Assembly: GCF_000621325.1 (NCBI RefSeq)
Contig: NZ_KK211257.1
Span: 126,682 to 190,681, forward strand
Direction: 5' to 3'
DNA length: 64,000 nucleotides
From: Thiothrix lacustris DSM 21227
Lineage (GTDB): Bacteria; Pseudomonadota; Gammaproteobacteria; Thiotrichales; Thiotrichaceae
Of the stretch, positions 46,539-56,189 are shown piece after piece. The position numbers and the translations under genes were made by a program. The notes beneath the pieces were generated by a model. The model did not search any database. It worked only from the letters and a program-made list of their open reading frames with translations, and had not been told where the DNA came from. The number at the start of each line of letters is the position of its first letter. Position 1 is the stretch's first letter.

Positions 46539-47974
46539 TGAATTTTACAATTGCGATGCCAGAAATTTTTCTGCTCAGCACGATTTGCCTGATCTTGTTG
46601 ATTGATGTGATGTTGCGTGAAGATTGTCGGATGATTTCTTATTTGTTGACCCAAGTGGCATTGCTGGCAACGGCGTTGTTGGCTTATGGGGCAATGGATG
46701 GCGATAAAACGACTGGCTTGAATGGGATGTACGTGCGCGATGATTTGGCGGGCGTATTGAAAATTAGCATTTTGTTGCTGACCTTTGGTGTATTCGTGTA
46801 TGCGCGTAAATATTTGAAGGATCAGAATATCTGGCAAAGTGAGTTTTTTCTGCTGGGTTTGTTTGCCGTGCTGGGGATGTTGGTCATGGTGTCGGCTAAC
46901 CATTTATTGGTGGTCTATCTGGGGCTGGAATTGCTGGCATTGTCGATGTATGCGCTGGTGGCCTTCAATCGTGATGACGGGCGTTCTTCTGAAGCGGCGA
47001 TGAAGTATTTTGTGCTGGGTGCGGTTGCGTCGGGGCTGTTGTTGTATGGTATCTCTATTCTGTATGGTCTGAGTGGCAAGCTGGAGCTGCCTGAAGTGTT
47101 GGCATTTGTTAGCGCTCAAAATGTACTGGAAAATATTCCGCTGTTGTTTGCTTTGGTGTTCATTGTGGCGGGGATTGCTTTCAAGTTTGGAGCAGTACCG
47201 TTCCATATGTGGGTTCCTGATGTTTATCAGGGGGCACCTACTGCGGTGACGATGTTTTTGGGTAGTGTGCCGAAACTGGCGGCATTGGCGATGTTATTGC
47301 GTGTGTTGGCGGAATCTATGGGTACGGCTCAGCCAGGTTGGGGGCAGTTATTATTGGTGTTTGGGTTGTTGTCAGTCCTTTTGGGCAATTTCAGTGCCAT
47401 TGCGCAGTTTAATCTTAAGCGGATGCTGGCGTATTCGACGATTGCGCACATGGGATTTATTTTGTTAGGGGCGCTGACTGGTACGACTCAAGGGTATAGC
47501 GCCGCACTATTTTATACGATTACTTACGCGATGATGGCGGCAGGTGGTTTTGCTGTTCTGATCCTGTTAGGCAGGGCAGGCTTTGAGGCTGAAACGCTGG
47601 ATGACCTGAAGGGCTTGAATGAGCGTAACCCTTGGTATGCCTTTATGATGATGGTGTTCCTGTTTTCGATGGCAGGTATTCCGCCAACGGTCGGGTTTTA
47701 CGCCAAACTATCAATTATTCAAGCGGTGATGCAAGCTGGTTATTTGTGGCCAGCGGTCTTTATGGTGGTGATGTCGGTGATTGGTGCTTATTACTACTTG
47801 CGTGCCATCAAGATGATGTACTTCGACAAGCCAGAAGAAAACGCGCCGATAAAGGCAGATCTTGATTTTACGGTGCTGATCAGTGTAAATGGCGTGCTCA
47901 TGGTGTTGTTAGGGATATTTCCCAGCGCATTGATGAGTATTTGTTCAGCAGCAATGGTCGCCAGTCATTTATGA
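46538..47974 (+). CDS. nuoN: NADH-quinone oxidoreductase subunit N
   Basis: A 478-residue antiporter-like subunit, homologous to NuoL and NuoM. Marks are YLGLELLALSMYALVAFNRDD with the key glutamate, FKFGAVPFHMWVPDVYQGAPTAVTMFL with the key lysine, and IAQFNLKRMLAYSTIAHMGFILLG. I used ATG 46538 within TAATG (GGGGGGTG upstream); a GTG three codons earlier is the alternative. It overlaps the DUF2818 gene by 4 bp. Confidence 0.96.
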   Translation: MNFTIAMPEIFLLSTICLILLIDVMLREDCRMISYLLTQVALLATALLAYGAMDGDKTTGLNGMYVRDDLAGVLKISILLLTFGVFVYARKYLKDQNIWQSEFFLLGLFAVLGMLVMVSANHLLVVYLGLELLALSMYALVAFNRDDGRSSEAAMKYFVLGAVASGLLLYGISILYGLSGKLELPEVLAFVSAQNVLENIPLLFALVFIVAGIAFKFGAVPFHMWVPDVYQGAPTAVTMFLGSVPKLAALAMLLRVLAESMGTAQPGWGQLLLVFGLLSVLLGNFSAIAQFNLKRMLAYSTIAHMGFILLGALTGTTQGYSAALFYTITYAMMAAGGFAVLILLGRAGFEAETLDDLKGLNERNPWYAFMMMVFLFSMAGIPPTVGFYAKLSIIQAVMQAGYLWPAVFMVVMSVIGAYYYLRAIKMMYFDKPEENAPIKADLDFTVLISVNGVLMVLLGIFPSALMSICSAAMVASHL

Positions 47975-48261
47975 GTTTACCTGTTTTGCATTGGGGGTTT
48001 CTGGCCCTCGCTTTGTTGTTGGCTAACCTGCCGTGGTTAAGCCAGCGTTGTTTTTTGATTTTGCAATGTGACACCAAATCAGTTTGGTTACGGTTGCTAG
48101 AATGGCTTGTTTTGTATTTTGTGGTGGGAGGTATGGCCTTGTTGCTGGAGCAGCGGACAATGGGTTCAATCTATCCACAAGCATGGGAATTTTATGCGGT
48201 TACCCTCGCATTGTTCATGGTCTTCGCATTTCCAGGGTTCATTTACCGTCATGTGCGTTAA
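47971..48261 (+). CDS. DUF2818-type small membrane protein at the end of the nuo operon
   Basis: A 96-residue protein with three hydrophobic segments (about residues 6-24, 40-58 and 68-90) and a short basic end (YRHVR). It matches the DUF2818 pattern of proteins that follow nuoN in many beta- and gammaproteobacteria. Its role is unknown; its place suggests involvement in complex I assembly or stability (inference). ATG overlaps the nuoN stop (ATGA), so it is translationally coupled. Confidence 0.8.
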   Translation: MSLPVLHWGFLALALLLANLPWLSQRCFLILQCDTKSVWLRLLEWLVLYFVVGGMALLLEQRTMGSIYPQAWEFYAVTLALFMVFAFPGFIYRHVR

Positions 48262-48285
48262 TTTAAGGTTTTGTTTCAATAATGC

Positions 48286-48314
48286 TTGCAAGAGCAAAGC
48301 CTTTGCTTTATAGT
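48286..48314 (+). promoter_or_regulatory. Sigma-70 promoter of initiator tRNA-Met
   Basis: TTGCAA (48286-48291), a 17-bp spacer and TATAGT (48309-48314) form a strong promoter whose start would fall about six bases before the tRNA. The nuo operon has no clear terminator before it. Confidence 0.75.
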
Positions 48315-48326
48315 CTGCTCCTCTGA

Positions 48327-48403
48327 TGCGGGGTGGAGCAGTCTGGCAGCTCGTCGGGCTCATAACCCGAAGGTCGCAGGTTCAAATCCTGCCCCCGCTA
48401 CCA
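48327..48403 (+). tRNA. metY: Initiator tRNA-fMet (anticodon CAT)
   Basis: A 77-nt initiator tRNA. The anticodon stem has the three G-C pairs TCGGG/CCCGA around CTCATAA, and the acceptor stem is unpaired at position 1-72 (T-T, not the C-A of E. coli), both marks of an initiator. CCA is encoded. It lies before rimP as metY does in E. coli. Confidence 0.95.
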
Positions 48404-48411
48404 AATACAAG

Positions 48412-48435
48412 AAGGCCCTGTAAGGGCCTTTTTTA
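48412..48435 (+). terminator. Intrinsic terminator or attenuator after tRNA-fMet
   Basis: AAGGCCCT-gta-AGGGCCTT followed by TTTT forms a perfect 8-bp stem. It probably ends most tRNA transcripts, with readthrough into rimP-nusA-infB as known for the E. coli metY operon. Confidence 0.85.
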
Positions 48436-48468
48436 TTATGTGAAACTCAGGAAGGTACTAGGGACGTA

Positions 48469-48945
48469 ATGCAAGAAAGACTGGATACGCTGATCAATAC
48501 CACGGTAACTGGCCTCGGTTATGAGTTGTGGGGTTATGAATACCGTCCACAGACGGAAAGTGCCTTACTACGTATTTTCATCGATTCAGATCAAGGCATT
48601 ACTGTCGAAGATTGCGGTCGTGTCAGCCATCAGATAGGTGCATCGCTTGATGTCGATGACCTGATTCCGGTAGCCTATATTCTTGAAGTGTCTTCACCCG
48701 GTATTGATCGGGTATTATTTATTCCAGCGCACTATGCCCTTTATGTGGGTAAGCAGATTAAAGTGCGCACTCGCCTCCCGGTAGAAAAGCGCCGCAACTT
48801 TGTTGGTAAGTTGCAGGATGCTAACGACACCCATATCTTCATGGACGTGGAAGGCACTGCATATGAAATTCCCTACGAGATTATTGACCGTGGGCGAGTG
48901 GTTTTGGATATTCGACCTCAGCGCAAGGGCGGTAAAAACGCATGA
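48469..48945 (+). CDS. rimP: Ribosome maturation factor RimP
   Basis: A 158-residue factor for 30S maturation. The N-terminal alpha/beta domain has GYELWGYEYRPQTESALLRIFIDS and EDCGRVSHQIGASLDVDD, the family core is YILEVSSPGIDRVLF, and a C-terminal SH3-like barrel carries RNFVGKLQDAND. It is first of the rimP-nusA-infB-rbfA-truB cluster and overlaps nusA by 4 bp. Confidence 0.96.
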   Translation: MQERLDTLINTTVTGLGYELWGYEYRPQTESALLRIFIDSDQGITVEDCGRVSHQIGASLDVDDLIPVAYILEVSSPGIDRVLFIPAHYALYVGKQIKVRTRLPVEKRRNFVGKLQDANDTHIFMDVEGTAYEIPYEIIDRGRVVLDIRPQRKGGKNA

Positions 48946-50438
48946 ATAAAGAAATTCTCTACGTTGTTGACGCAGTTTCCAATGAGAAAAATGTTAGCAA
49001 GGAATTAATTTTCCAAGCTGTTGAGACAGCGTTGGCAATGGCTACTCGTAAGCGTTACGGGATGGGCATGGATGCGCGAGTTTCTGTTAATCGCCAAACA
49101 GGTGATTACGAAACCTACCGTCGTTGGAAGGTTGTCGATGATGAAGATCCTGAGTTTGAAAGCCCTGAACGTCAAATTTTACAAAGCTACGCTACCGCAC
49201 GGGGTCTAGATATTCCTATCGGTGAGTACGTCGAAGAAGCTATTCCTTCAGTAGATTTTGGTCGTATTGCCGCCCAGACTGCTAAACAGGTGATTGTTGC
49301 GAAGGTACGTGAAGCTGAACGCGAAAAAGTCGTGTCTGCTTACCGCGACCGAGTTGGTCATTTGATTATGGGTGTGGTAAAACGTGCTGATCGGAAGGGG
49401 ATTGTGCTCGATCTTGGCGAGAACGCTGAAGCCTTTATTCCACGTGAAGAAATGGTTCCCGGTGAGATGTTGCATGTTGGGGCACGTGTCCGTGGTTACC
49501 TCAAAGAAATCCATCAAGATATGCGCGGTCCACAAATCATTGTCAGCCGTTCCGATGTGAATTTCCTCATTGAGCTGATGAAGCTTGAAGTTCCTGAAGT
49601 CAGTCAGGAAATGATTGATATAATGGGTGCTGCCCGCGATGCTGGTTCACGTGCTAAGGTCGCCGTTCGTGCCAACTTGCCTAACATTGATCCGATTGGC
49701 GCTTGCGTCGGTATGCGTGGTTCACGTATTCAGACAGTCACCAATGAGCTTGGTGGTAAGGAACGAGTTGATATCGTGCTCTGGAATGATGACATTGCTA
49801 CCTATGTGATGAACGCCATGGCGCCCGCAGAAGTGCTTTCCATCGTGGTGGACGAAGAAACCAAAAGCATGGATATCGGTGTTGATGGCGAAAAGCTATC
49901 GCAAGCTATCGGGCGTGGTGGTCAGAATGTGCGCCTCGCGAGTGAATTAACTGGCTGGACACTCAACGTGATGAGCGTTGAAGAAGCAGAAGCCAAAACA
50001 CAAGCTGAGCAACAGTCACTGGTTAGCTTGTTTATGGAAAAGCTGGACGTTGATGAAGAAGTTGCCATTATTTTGGTAGAAGAAGGCTTCTCCACCTTGG
50101 AAGAGGTTGCTTACGTCCCGATTGAAGAGTTCATGGCCATTGAAGGCTTTGACGAAACGATTATTAATGAATTGCGTGACCGTGCCCAAACGGCGTTACT
50201 GTCACAAGCCATTTCTCAGGATACCCGCTTGCCAGCGGCCGATCTCCTGCATATGGAAGGCATGGATGATACCCTAGCCTTCAAATTGGCAACACAAGGC
50301 ATTTGCACGATGGAAGATTTGGCTGAACAATCCGTGGACGAACTCATGGAATCAGCTGAAATTGACGAGGCCCGTGCGGCCAGTTTGATCATGAAAGCTC
50401 GCGAACCTTGGTTTGCGGACGACAAGGCAGAAGCTTAA
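48942..50438 (+). CDS. nusA: Transcription termination/antitermination factor NusA
   Basis: A 498-residue RNA-polymerase-binding factor. The N-terminal polymerase domain is followed by an S1 domain (GHLIMGVVKRADRKGIVLDLGENAEAFIPREEM), two KH domains with GMRGSRIQTVTNELGGK and IGRGGQNVRLASELTGW, and two acidic C-terminal repeats (VEEGFSTLEEVAYVPIEE and its degenerate copy). NusA autoregulates this operon in E. coli by acting at the leader terminator; the hairpin upstream of rimP would allow that here. Confidence 0.97.
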   Translation: MNKEILYVVDAVSNEKNVSKELIFQAVETALAMATRKRYGMGMDARVSVNRQTGDYETYRRWKVVDDEDPEFESPERQILQSYATARGLDIPIGEYVEEAIPSVDFGRIAAQTAKQVIVAKVREAEREKVVSAYRDRVGHLIMGVVKRADRKGIVLDLGENAEAFIPREEMVPGEMLHVGARVRGYLKEIHQDMRGPQIIVSRSDVNFLIELMKLEVPEVSQEMIDIMGAARDAGSRAKVAVRANLPNIDPIGACVGMRGSRIQTVTNELGGKERVDIVLWNDDIATYVMNAMAPAEVLSIVVDEETKSMDIGVDGEKLSQAIGRGGQNVRLASELTGWTLNVMSVEEAEAKTQAEQQSLVSLFMEKLDVDEEVAIILVEEGFSTLEEVAYVPIEEFMAIEGFDETIINELRDRAQTALLSQAISQDTRLPAADLLHMEGMDDTLAFKLATQGICTMEDLAEQSVDELMESAEIDEARAASLIMKAREPWFADDKAEA

Positions 50439-50459
50439 TTCTGCGGGAGGAAGGACTAC

Positions 50460-53411
50460 ATGTCGGACATAGCAGTTAAAAAACTTGCCGAGATAATCAA
50501 TGCCCCCGTTGAAGTTCTGCTCAAGCAGTTACAGGATGCAGGTATTCACGTTAACGGCCCAGATGCATGGATTACAGATTCACAGAAACTGACTTTATTG
50601 GCACATATTCGCCAAGGTGCAGCACCTGTGAGCAATAGCGGTAATAAAATTACCATAAAGCGTCGCTCTACCAGTGAAGTGACGCTTGGTGCAGGTGGTC
50701 AGCGCGGCAAAACAGTCAGCGTGGAAGTTAGGCATAAGAAAACATTTGCTGCGGGATCAAAATTATCCGACCAGTCCGTTGATAGTTCTCAACCCCCCGT
50801 TGCAGCAGGCGCTCGAGTGAGCCGTACTGAAGAGTTGGCCCGCCAATTATCAGCTGAGCGTCAAGCGCGTGAATCTGCCATCTTGAAAACTGAACAAGAT
50901 CGCCGCCAGTTAGAAGCTAAGCGAATGGAGCAACGTCAAGCTCAATCTGTTGAAGTTGTGCCTGAAGTCGCGCCTGAAATAATGATAGAGATACCTGAGA
51001 AGCCACCGGTCGTTGTTCCTCCGGTCGTTGTTGTTGAGCCAGTGGTTTCTCCGATTGTAGATGAAGTTGTGGTAAAAGAAACAGTGGTTATCCCCCCCCC
51101 TAACAAGACGCCTATTGCGGCTAAGGCCGTTGTTAATACACCAGTAACGCCAATCGCACAGGCTACTCCTACTGTTAAAACAACGCCATCTTCACCGGAT
51201 GTATTGACGGCGGCTGTTACAACTGGTGGTGTAGAACCTAATGATAACTTGAGTGCAAAAGAACAGCGTGAAGTTGTTGTCGCAGCTGCTCGTGAAGAAG
51301 CCGCATCAGCCCTAAAGCGTCGTCCTTCCAAATTAAAGCCTAAGCCATCCTTAGCGCCCCGCGAAGTCGCTGACAGCAGTGAGCCAGAAGCTGAAAAAGT
51401 GGCGGTTGTTAGCACCGTTGTAGAAAAATATACTGATGCAGCGCCTGCTGAAAAGACAGACAAAAAGCCTGTTAAAAGTAAAGTGGCTGGGCGTGGTGGT
51501 CGCGAAGAATTGCATGTTCCGGCGGGCAATAGCAACCGTTCTGGCAAGAAGAAAGGCGGCGGTCGTCGTGATGCCTTCAGACCTGATCCGCGTCAGCAAA
51601 ACAGCAATGCTAATGCCAAGCATGGTTTTGAAAAGCCAACCGCACCAGTTGTTAAAGAAATCGAAATTCCCACGACGATTGTTGTTTCTGATCTGGCGCA
51701 AAAGCTGGCTATTCGTGCCACTGACATCATCAAAGCGATGATGAAAATGGGCATGATGATGACCATCAACCAAGCCATTGATCAGGACACCGCGATTCTG
51801 GTGACAGAAGAGCTGGGTCACAAAGCCACGCCTATGCAAGAAATGGACGATGCTGCTTTGCTGGCTGCTATGATTGGTCAAAATGTTAACGGTTACGAAG
51901 CCAAGCCACGTCCACCAGTCGTTACCATCATGGGTCACGTTGACCACGGTAAAACATCCTTGTTGGACTACATCCGTAAAACTCGCGTTGCCGCTGGTGA
52001 AGCGGGCGGGATTACCCAGCATATTGGTGCTTACCATGTAGACACCGATCACGGTACGGTCACATTCCTCGATACACCAGGACACGCAGCGTTTACCAAA
52101 ATGCGGGCACGTGGTGCACAAGTTACTGACATTATTATCCTGATCGTTGCCGCAGATGATGGCGTCATGCCGCAAACCAAGGAAGCCATCAAGCACGCGA
52201 AAGCGGCTGGTGTACCGATGGTGGTGGCGATCAACAAGATCGACAAACTAGGCGCAGACCCTGACAAAGTATTGGGCGAACTTTCCCAGAATGAAGTGAA
52301 TACCGAAGCTTGGGGTGGTGATGTACCCGTAGTACAGATTTCTGCCAAAACCGGACAAGGAATTGATGCCCTGCTGGAAACCTTGCTGCTGGTTGCTGAA
52401 GTTCAGGAATTGATCGCTCCGGTTGACGCACCTGCTACCGGTAACGTTATCGAAGCCAGTATCGAAAAAGGCCGTGGTGCAGTGGCTACTGTACTCGTGC
52501 GTAATGGTACTTTGCGTCGCGGTGATTTACTGCTCTGTGGTGCCGAATACGGTCGTGTACGTGCCATGTTTGATGAGGCTGGTCGCCCGGTCAAGGAAGC
52601 AGGTCCATCCATCCCGGTCGCTGTACTCGGTTTGTCCGCCGCACCTGAAGCGGGTGATGAAGTCATCGTGATGACTGATGAGCGTAAAGCCCGTGAAATT
52701 GCCGAATTGCGCCGTGAAAAGCAGCGTGATACCCGCTTTGCTGCACAGCATGTGAGCAAGTCGGAAGACTTCTTCACGCAAGTGAAAGCCAGTGAACGTG
52801 CCCAGGTGAATATCCTGATCAAGGCTGATGTACAAGGCAGTGTGGAAGCCCTGCGTACTGAATTACTCAACTTGTCGACGGATGAGGTTGAAGTCCGCGT
52901 GGTGACTGCCGGTGTCGGCGGAATCAGCGCGAGTGATGTGGATTTGGCTTCCGCTTCCCGCGCCACCATTATCGCGTTTAACGTGCGTACCGATGCGACT
53001 GCCCGTAAGACGGCGGCTGATAACGGCGTCAATATCCGTTATTACAGCATCATTTACGAAGTCATTGATGACATCAAGTCGGTCATGAGTGGCCTGTTGT
53101 CACCTGAAGTTCGTGAAGTCTTTGTTGGTTTGGCGGAAGTCCGCGAAGTGTTCCGCTCCTCCGAGCTGGGTCAGGTCGCTGGTTGCTTGGTGGTCGATGG
53201 TGCCATGCGCCGTAGCTTGCCTATCCGTGTCTTGCGTGACAATGTGGTGATTTTCAACGGTGAGTTGGAATCCCTGCGCCGTCACCGTGATGACGTCAAA
53301 GAAGTCCACATGGGTACAGAGTGCGGTATCGCGGTCAAGGACTACAACGACGTGCGCAAAGGCGACAATATCGAATGTTATGAACGTGTTGAAGTGGCCA
53401 GGAAGATCTAA
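50460..53411 (+). CDS. infB: Translation initiation factor IF-2
   Basis: A 983-residue GTPase that brings initiator tRNA to the 30S subunit. It has an N-terminal IF2N subdomain ([21 protein letters not shown]), then a long Pro/Val/Ala and charged low-complexity region to about residue 400, a second IF2N ([24 protein letters not shown]), and the G domain with GHVDHGKT (492-499), DTPGH and NKIDK. The C-terminal fMet-tRNA domain follows. A run of nine C (51092-51100) lies in the low-complexity part but the frame is intact. Confidence 0.97.
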   Translation: MSDIAVKKLAEIINAPVEVLLKQLQDAGIHVNGPDAWITDSQKLTLLAHIRQGAAPVSNSGNKITIKRRSTSEVTLGAGGQRGKTVSVEVRHKKTFAAGSKLSDQSVDSSQPPVAAGARVSRTEELARQLSAERQARESAILKTEQDRRQLEAKRMEQRQAQSVEVVPEVAPEIMIEIPEKPPVVVPPVVVVEPVVSPIVDEVVVKETVVIPPPNKTPIAAKAVVNTPVTPIAQATPTVKTTPSSPDVLTAAVTTGGVEPNDNLSAKEQREVVVAAAREEAASALKRRPSKLKPKPSLAPREVADSSEPEAEKVAVVSTVVEKYTDAAPAEKTDKKPVKSKVAGRGGREELHVPAGNSNRSGKKKGGGRRDAFRPDPRQQNSNANAKHGFEKPTAPVVKEIEIPTTIVVSDLAQKLAIRATDIIKAMMKMGMMMTINQAIDQDTAILVTEELGHKATPMQEMDDAALLAAMIGQNVNGYEAKPRPPVVTIMGHVDHGKTSLLDYIRKTRVAAGEAGGITQHIGAYHVDTDHGTVTFLDTPGHAAFTKMRARGAQVTDIIILIVAADDGVMPQTKEAIKHAKAAGVPMVVAINKIDKLGADPDKVLGELSQNEVNTEAWGGDVPVVQISAKTGQGIDALLETLLLVAEVQELIAPVDAPATGNVIEASIEKGRGAVATVLVRNGTLRRGDLLLCGAEYGRVRAMFDEAGRPVKEAGPSIPVAVLGLSAAPEAGDEVIVMTDERKAREIAELRREKQRDTRFAAQHVSKSEDFFTQVKASERAQVNILIKADVQGSVEALRTELLNLSTDEVEVRVVTAGVGGISASDVDLASASRATIIAFNVRTDATARKTAADNGVNIRYYSIIYEVIDDIKSVMSGLLSPEVREVFVGLAEVREVFRSSELGQVAGCLVVDGAMRRSLPIRVLRDNVVIFNGELESLRRHRDDVKEVHMGTECGIAVKDYNDVRKGDNIECYERVEVARKI

Positions 53412-53414
53412 ACC

Positions 53415-53834
53415 ATGCCACAACACTCACGTCCTCAAGGCTTCGCCCGTGCTGATCGGGTGGGCGAACAAATCCGCCGCGATTTGGCCATTCTGATCCG
53501 TGACCGGGTGAAAGACCCACGGGTTGGCATGATCACGTTGCTGGATGTGGAAGTCTCCAAAGATTTCGCCCACGCCAAAATTTGGTTTGATGCACTACAA
53601 GCTGAGCAAGGTCTGGAAGCGCAGGAAGCCTTAAACCACGCTGCTGGTTTTTTGCGCCGTGAACTGGGGCATTTGCTGAAACTGCGTATGACCCCGGCCT
53701 TGCACTTCTTCTACGATGAAACCCAGTCGCGTGGGAATGCCTTGTCTGCGCTGATTGCCAAAGCAGTCGCCTCTGACCGTCATGCCGATGAAGAAGATGA
53801 TGCTGATGCCAGCAAAGGTGCGGCTGAATCTTGA
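53415..53834 (+). CDS. rbfA: 30S ribosome-binding factor RbfA
   Basis: A 139-residue KH-fold cold-shock factor for 16S 5'-end processing. Family marks are RVGEQIRRDLAILIRDRVKDPRVGMITLLDVEVSKDFAHAKIWF (in parts) and LRRELGHLLKLRMTPALHFFYDE. The tail is acidic (DEEDDADA). It starts 3 bp after infB and overlaps truB by 4 bp. Confidence 0.96.
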   Translation: MPQHSRPQGFARADRVGEQIRRDLAILIRDRVKDPRVGMITLLDVEVSKDFAHAKIWFDALQAEQGLEAQEALNHAAGFLRRELGHLLKLRMTPALHFFYDETQSRGNALSALIAKAVASDRHADEEDDADASKGAAES

Positions 53835-54763
53835 GTCGTCGCCGCTTCCGCAAACTCAACGGTATTTTGCTGCTGGATAAAGGCTTAGGCGCATCCAGTA
53901 ACAAAGTCTTGCAGGATGCACGCTTCCTGTTTCAGGCCGAAAAAGCCGGGCATACCGGCAGTCTTGATCCCCTCGCGTCTGGCATGTTACCTGTTTGTTT
54001 TGGCGAAGCCACCAAGGTTTCCGCCTTTTTGCTCGATTCCGATAAGCGTTATATCACCACGGCGACACTGGGGTATGTGAGTACTACAGGCGATGCAGAA
54101 GGCGAAAGAGTCAATCCACGCCCTATCCCTGATGTTTCTGAGGCTGATCTGGAAGCCGTATTGGCACAATTCCGGGGCGACATTAGCCAGATTCCACCGA
54201 TGTATTCCGCGCTGAAAAAAGACGGACAGCCGCTGTACAAGTTGGCACGTCAAGGTCTGGAAGTGGAACGTCCTGCTCGTGACATTACCATCCACTCCCT
54301 GCAAGTGTTGGCTCGTACCGACGACACCCTTACGCTGGATGTGGTGTGCAGCAAAGGCACGTATATCCGCACGCTGGTGGAAGACATTGGCGAAAAGCTC
54401 GGCTGTGGCGCGTATGTTTCCATGCTACGGCGCGAGTCGGTTGAGCCATTCAGCACATTCCGCATGTACACGCTGGAAGAGCTGCGGGCATTGGCAGAAC
54501 AAGGTTTCGATGCTTTGGATAAAGTATTGCTGCCATTGGATGTTGCCTTACCACACCTGCCCGCTATCACCGTAGAAGATGCTGTCATCACTCGTTTGCG
54601 CCAAGGCCAAAAAGTGCGTACCGATGATACGGATGCCGAATTGCTGCGTTTGTACAGTGAATTCGGTGAATTCATCGGGCTGGGTGAGTGCATCCGGGGC
54701 GTTATCATTCCCCGGCGCTTGCTGGCGTATGAATCCCTTACAACCCCATGTGCAGATACTTGA
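53831..54763 (+). CDS. truB: tRNA pseudouridine(55) synthase TruB
   Basis: A 310-residue enzyme that makes pseudouridine 55 in the T-loop of tRNAs. The catalytic Asp46 is in HTGSLDPLASGMLPVCFGEATK. Other conserved blocks are GDISQIPPMYSALKKDGQPLYKLARQG and CSKGTYIRTLVEDIGEKLGCGA. A C-terminal PUA-like domain ends the protein. It starts at TTG inside the rbfA end. rpsO, which follows in E. coli, is not here; instead a convergent aldehyde dehydrogenase gene overlaps its end by 26 bp. Confidence 0.96.
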   Translation: MSRRRFRKLNGILLLDKGLGASSNKVLQDARFLFQAEKAGHTGSLDPLASGMLPVCFGEATKVSAFLLDSDKRYITTATLGYVSTTGDAEGERVNPRPIPDVSEADLEAVLAQFRGDISQIPPMYSALKKDGQPLYKLARQGLEVERPARDITIHSLQVLARTDDTLTLDVVCSKGTYIRTLVEDIGEKLGCGAYVSMLRRESVEPFSTFRMYTLEELRALAEQGFDALDKVLLPLDVALPHLPAITVEDAVITRLRQGQKVRTDDTDAELLRLYSEFGEFIGLGECIRGVIIPRRLLAYESLTTPCADT

Positions 54764-56189
54764 TTTCCAAGTATTCCTCAATCCCGTATTTCGAGCCTTC
54801 GCGCCCCAATCCTGAACTTTTCTGACCGCCAAATGGGGCAACTTCAGTGGAAATAATGCCGCTGTTGATGCCGACCATGCCGTATTCCAGCGCTTCCGAT
54901 ACGCGCCATACCCGTCCAATATCCCGCGCATACAAATAAGCAGCCAAGCCGTATTCGGTGTCGTTTGCCATCTGGATAGCTTCTTCTTCGGTGTCAAAGC
55001 GGAATAAGGGCGCAACTGGGCCAAAGATTTCTTCTTTTGCCACACGCATGTTGGGCAAGACACCCGTCAATACTGTTGGTGTGTAAAACGTGCCACCCAG
55101 CGCATGGCGTCCACCACCCCCGACGATTTTCGCACCACCTTGTACGGCATCAGCGACCAAAGCTTCGACCTTGCAGAGTGCGGCTTCATCAATCAATGGC
55201 CCTTGGTTAACATCGCTTTCCGTGCCATGCCCCACTTTCAGCTTGGCGACGGCTTGCGCAAGCTTTTCGGCAAAGGCGTCATACACCTTGGTTTGCACCA
55301 GAAAGCGGTTGGTGCAGACGCAGGTTTGCCCGGCATTGCGGTATTTCGAGGCCACTGCACCGGCAACCGCTGCATCCAGATCGGCATCATCAAACACGAT
55401 GAAGGGTGCGTTGCCACCGAGTTCCAGCGAAAGCTTTTTCAGGGTCGGGGCGCATTGTTGCATCAATAAACGGCCTACCGCCGTCGAGCCGGTGAAGCTG
55501 AGTTTGCGCACCTTATCATTGCTGGTTAATTCGCCACCGATGACGTGCGGATCGCCTGTTACCACGCTGAAAATGCCTGCGGGTACGCCTGCCTGTTCAG
55601 CCAGTACTGCCAGCGCCAGCGCCGATAAGGGGGTTTGTTCTGCCGGTTTGACGACCATTGCACAGCCAGCGGCCAGTGCCGGGGCGGCTTTGCGGGTGAT
55701 CATGGCAGCGGGAAAATTCCACGGGGTAATCGCGGCGCATACCCCGACAGGTTCCTTGATCACCACGATGCGGCTGTTGGGGAAGGGTGAGGGAATCACG
55801 TCGCCGTAAGTGCGTTTGCCCTCTTCGGCAAACCATTGGATGAAGGCGGCAGCGTAGGCAATTTCACCGCGTGATTCTGCCAGTGGTTTGCCCTGTTCGG
55901 CGGTCATGATCTGTGCGAGGTCTTCCTGATGTTCCAGCATGAGGTGATGCCAAGTGTGCAAGACGTTGGCACGGTCGGCGGCGGTGCGTTTGCGCCATTC
56001 ACGTTGGGCGAGGGTTGCGCCATCAATCGCGGCACGGGTTTGCGCAGCACTACAACGGGGAACGCTGGTGATGGTTTCAGCCGTTGCCGGGTTGGTAACG
56101 TTTAAAGTATCGCCATCATCAGCGGCTACCCATGCGCCATTGATGTAGCACTGTGAACGCAGCAGGTTGGGGTTTTTCAAAGGTATCAT
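54738..56189 (-). CDS. gabD: NAD(P)+-dependent aldehyde dehydrogenase, succinate-semialdehyde dehydrogenase type
   Basis: A 483-residue ALDH-superfamily enzyme closest in pattern to GabD, which oxidises succinate semialdehyde to succinate. NAD(P) contact is in TPWNFPAAMITRKAAPALAAGC, the general base is E256 in LELGGNAPF and the nucleophile C290 in NAGQTCVCTNRF. Substrate assignment is by overall resemblance only. The start overlaps the stop of the upstream topB (ATGA), an odd pairing of functions. Its end overlaps truB on the other strand. Confidence 0.85.
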   Translation of the reverse strand: MIPLKNPNLLRSQCYINGAWVAADDGDTLNVTNPATAETITSVPRCSAAQTRAAIDGATLAQREWRKRTAADRANVLHTWHHLMLEHQEDLAQIMTAEQGKPLAESRGEIAYAAAFIQWFAEEGKRTYGDVIPSPFPNSRIVVIKEPVGVCAAITPWNFPAAMITRKAAPALAAGCAMVVKPAEQTPLSALALAVLAEQAGVPAGIFSVVTGDPHVIGGELTSNDKVRKLSFTGSTAVGRLLMQQCAPTLKKLSLELGGNAPFIVFDDADLDAAVAGAVASKYRNAGQTCVCTNRFLVQTKVYDAFAEKLAQAVAKLKVGHGTESDVNQGPLIDEAALCKVEALVADAVQGGAKIVGGGGRHALGGTFYTPTVLTGVLPNMRVAKEEIFGPVAPLFRFDTEEEAIQMANDTEYGLAAYLYARDIGRVWRVSEALEYGMVGINSGIISTEVAPFGGQKSSGLGREGSKYGIEEYLEIKYLHMGL

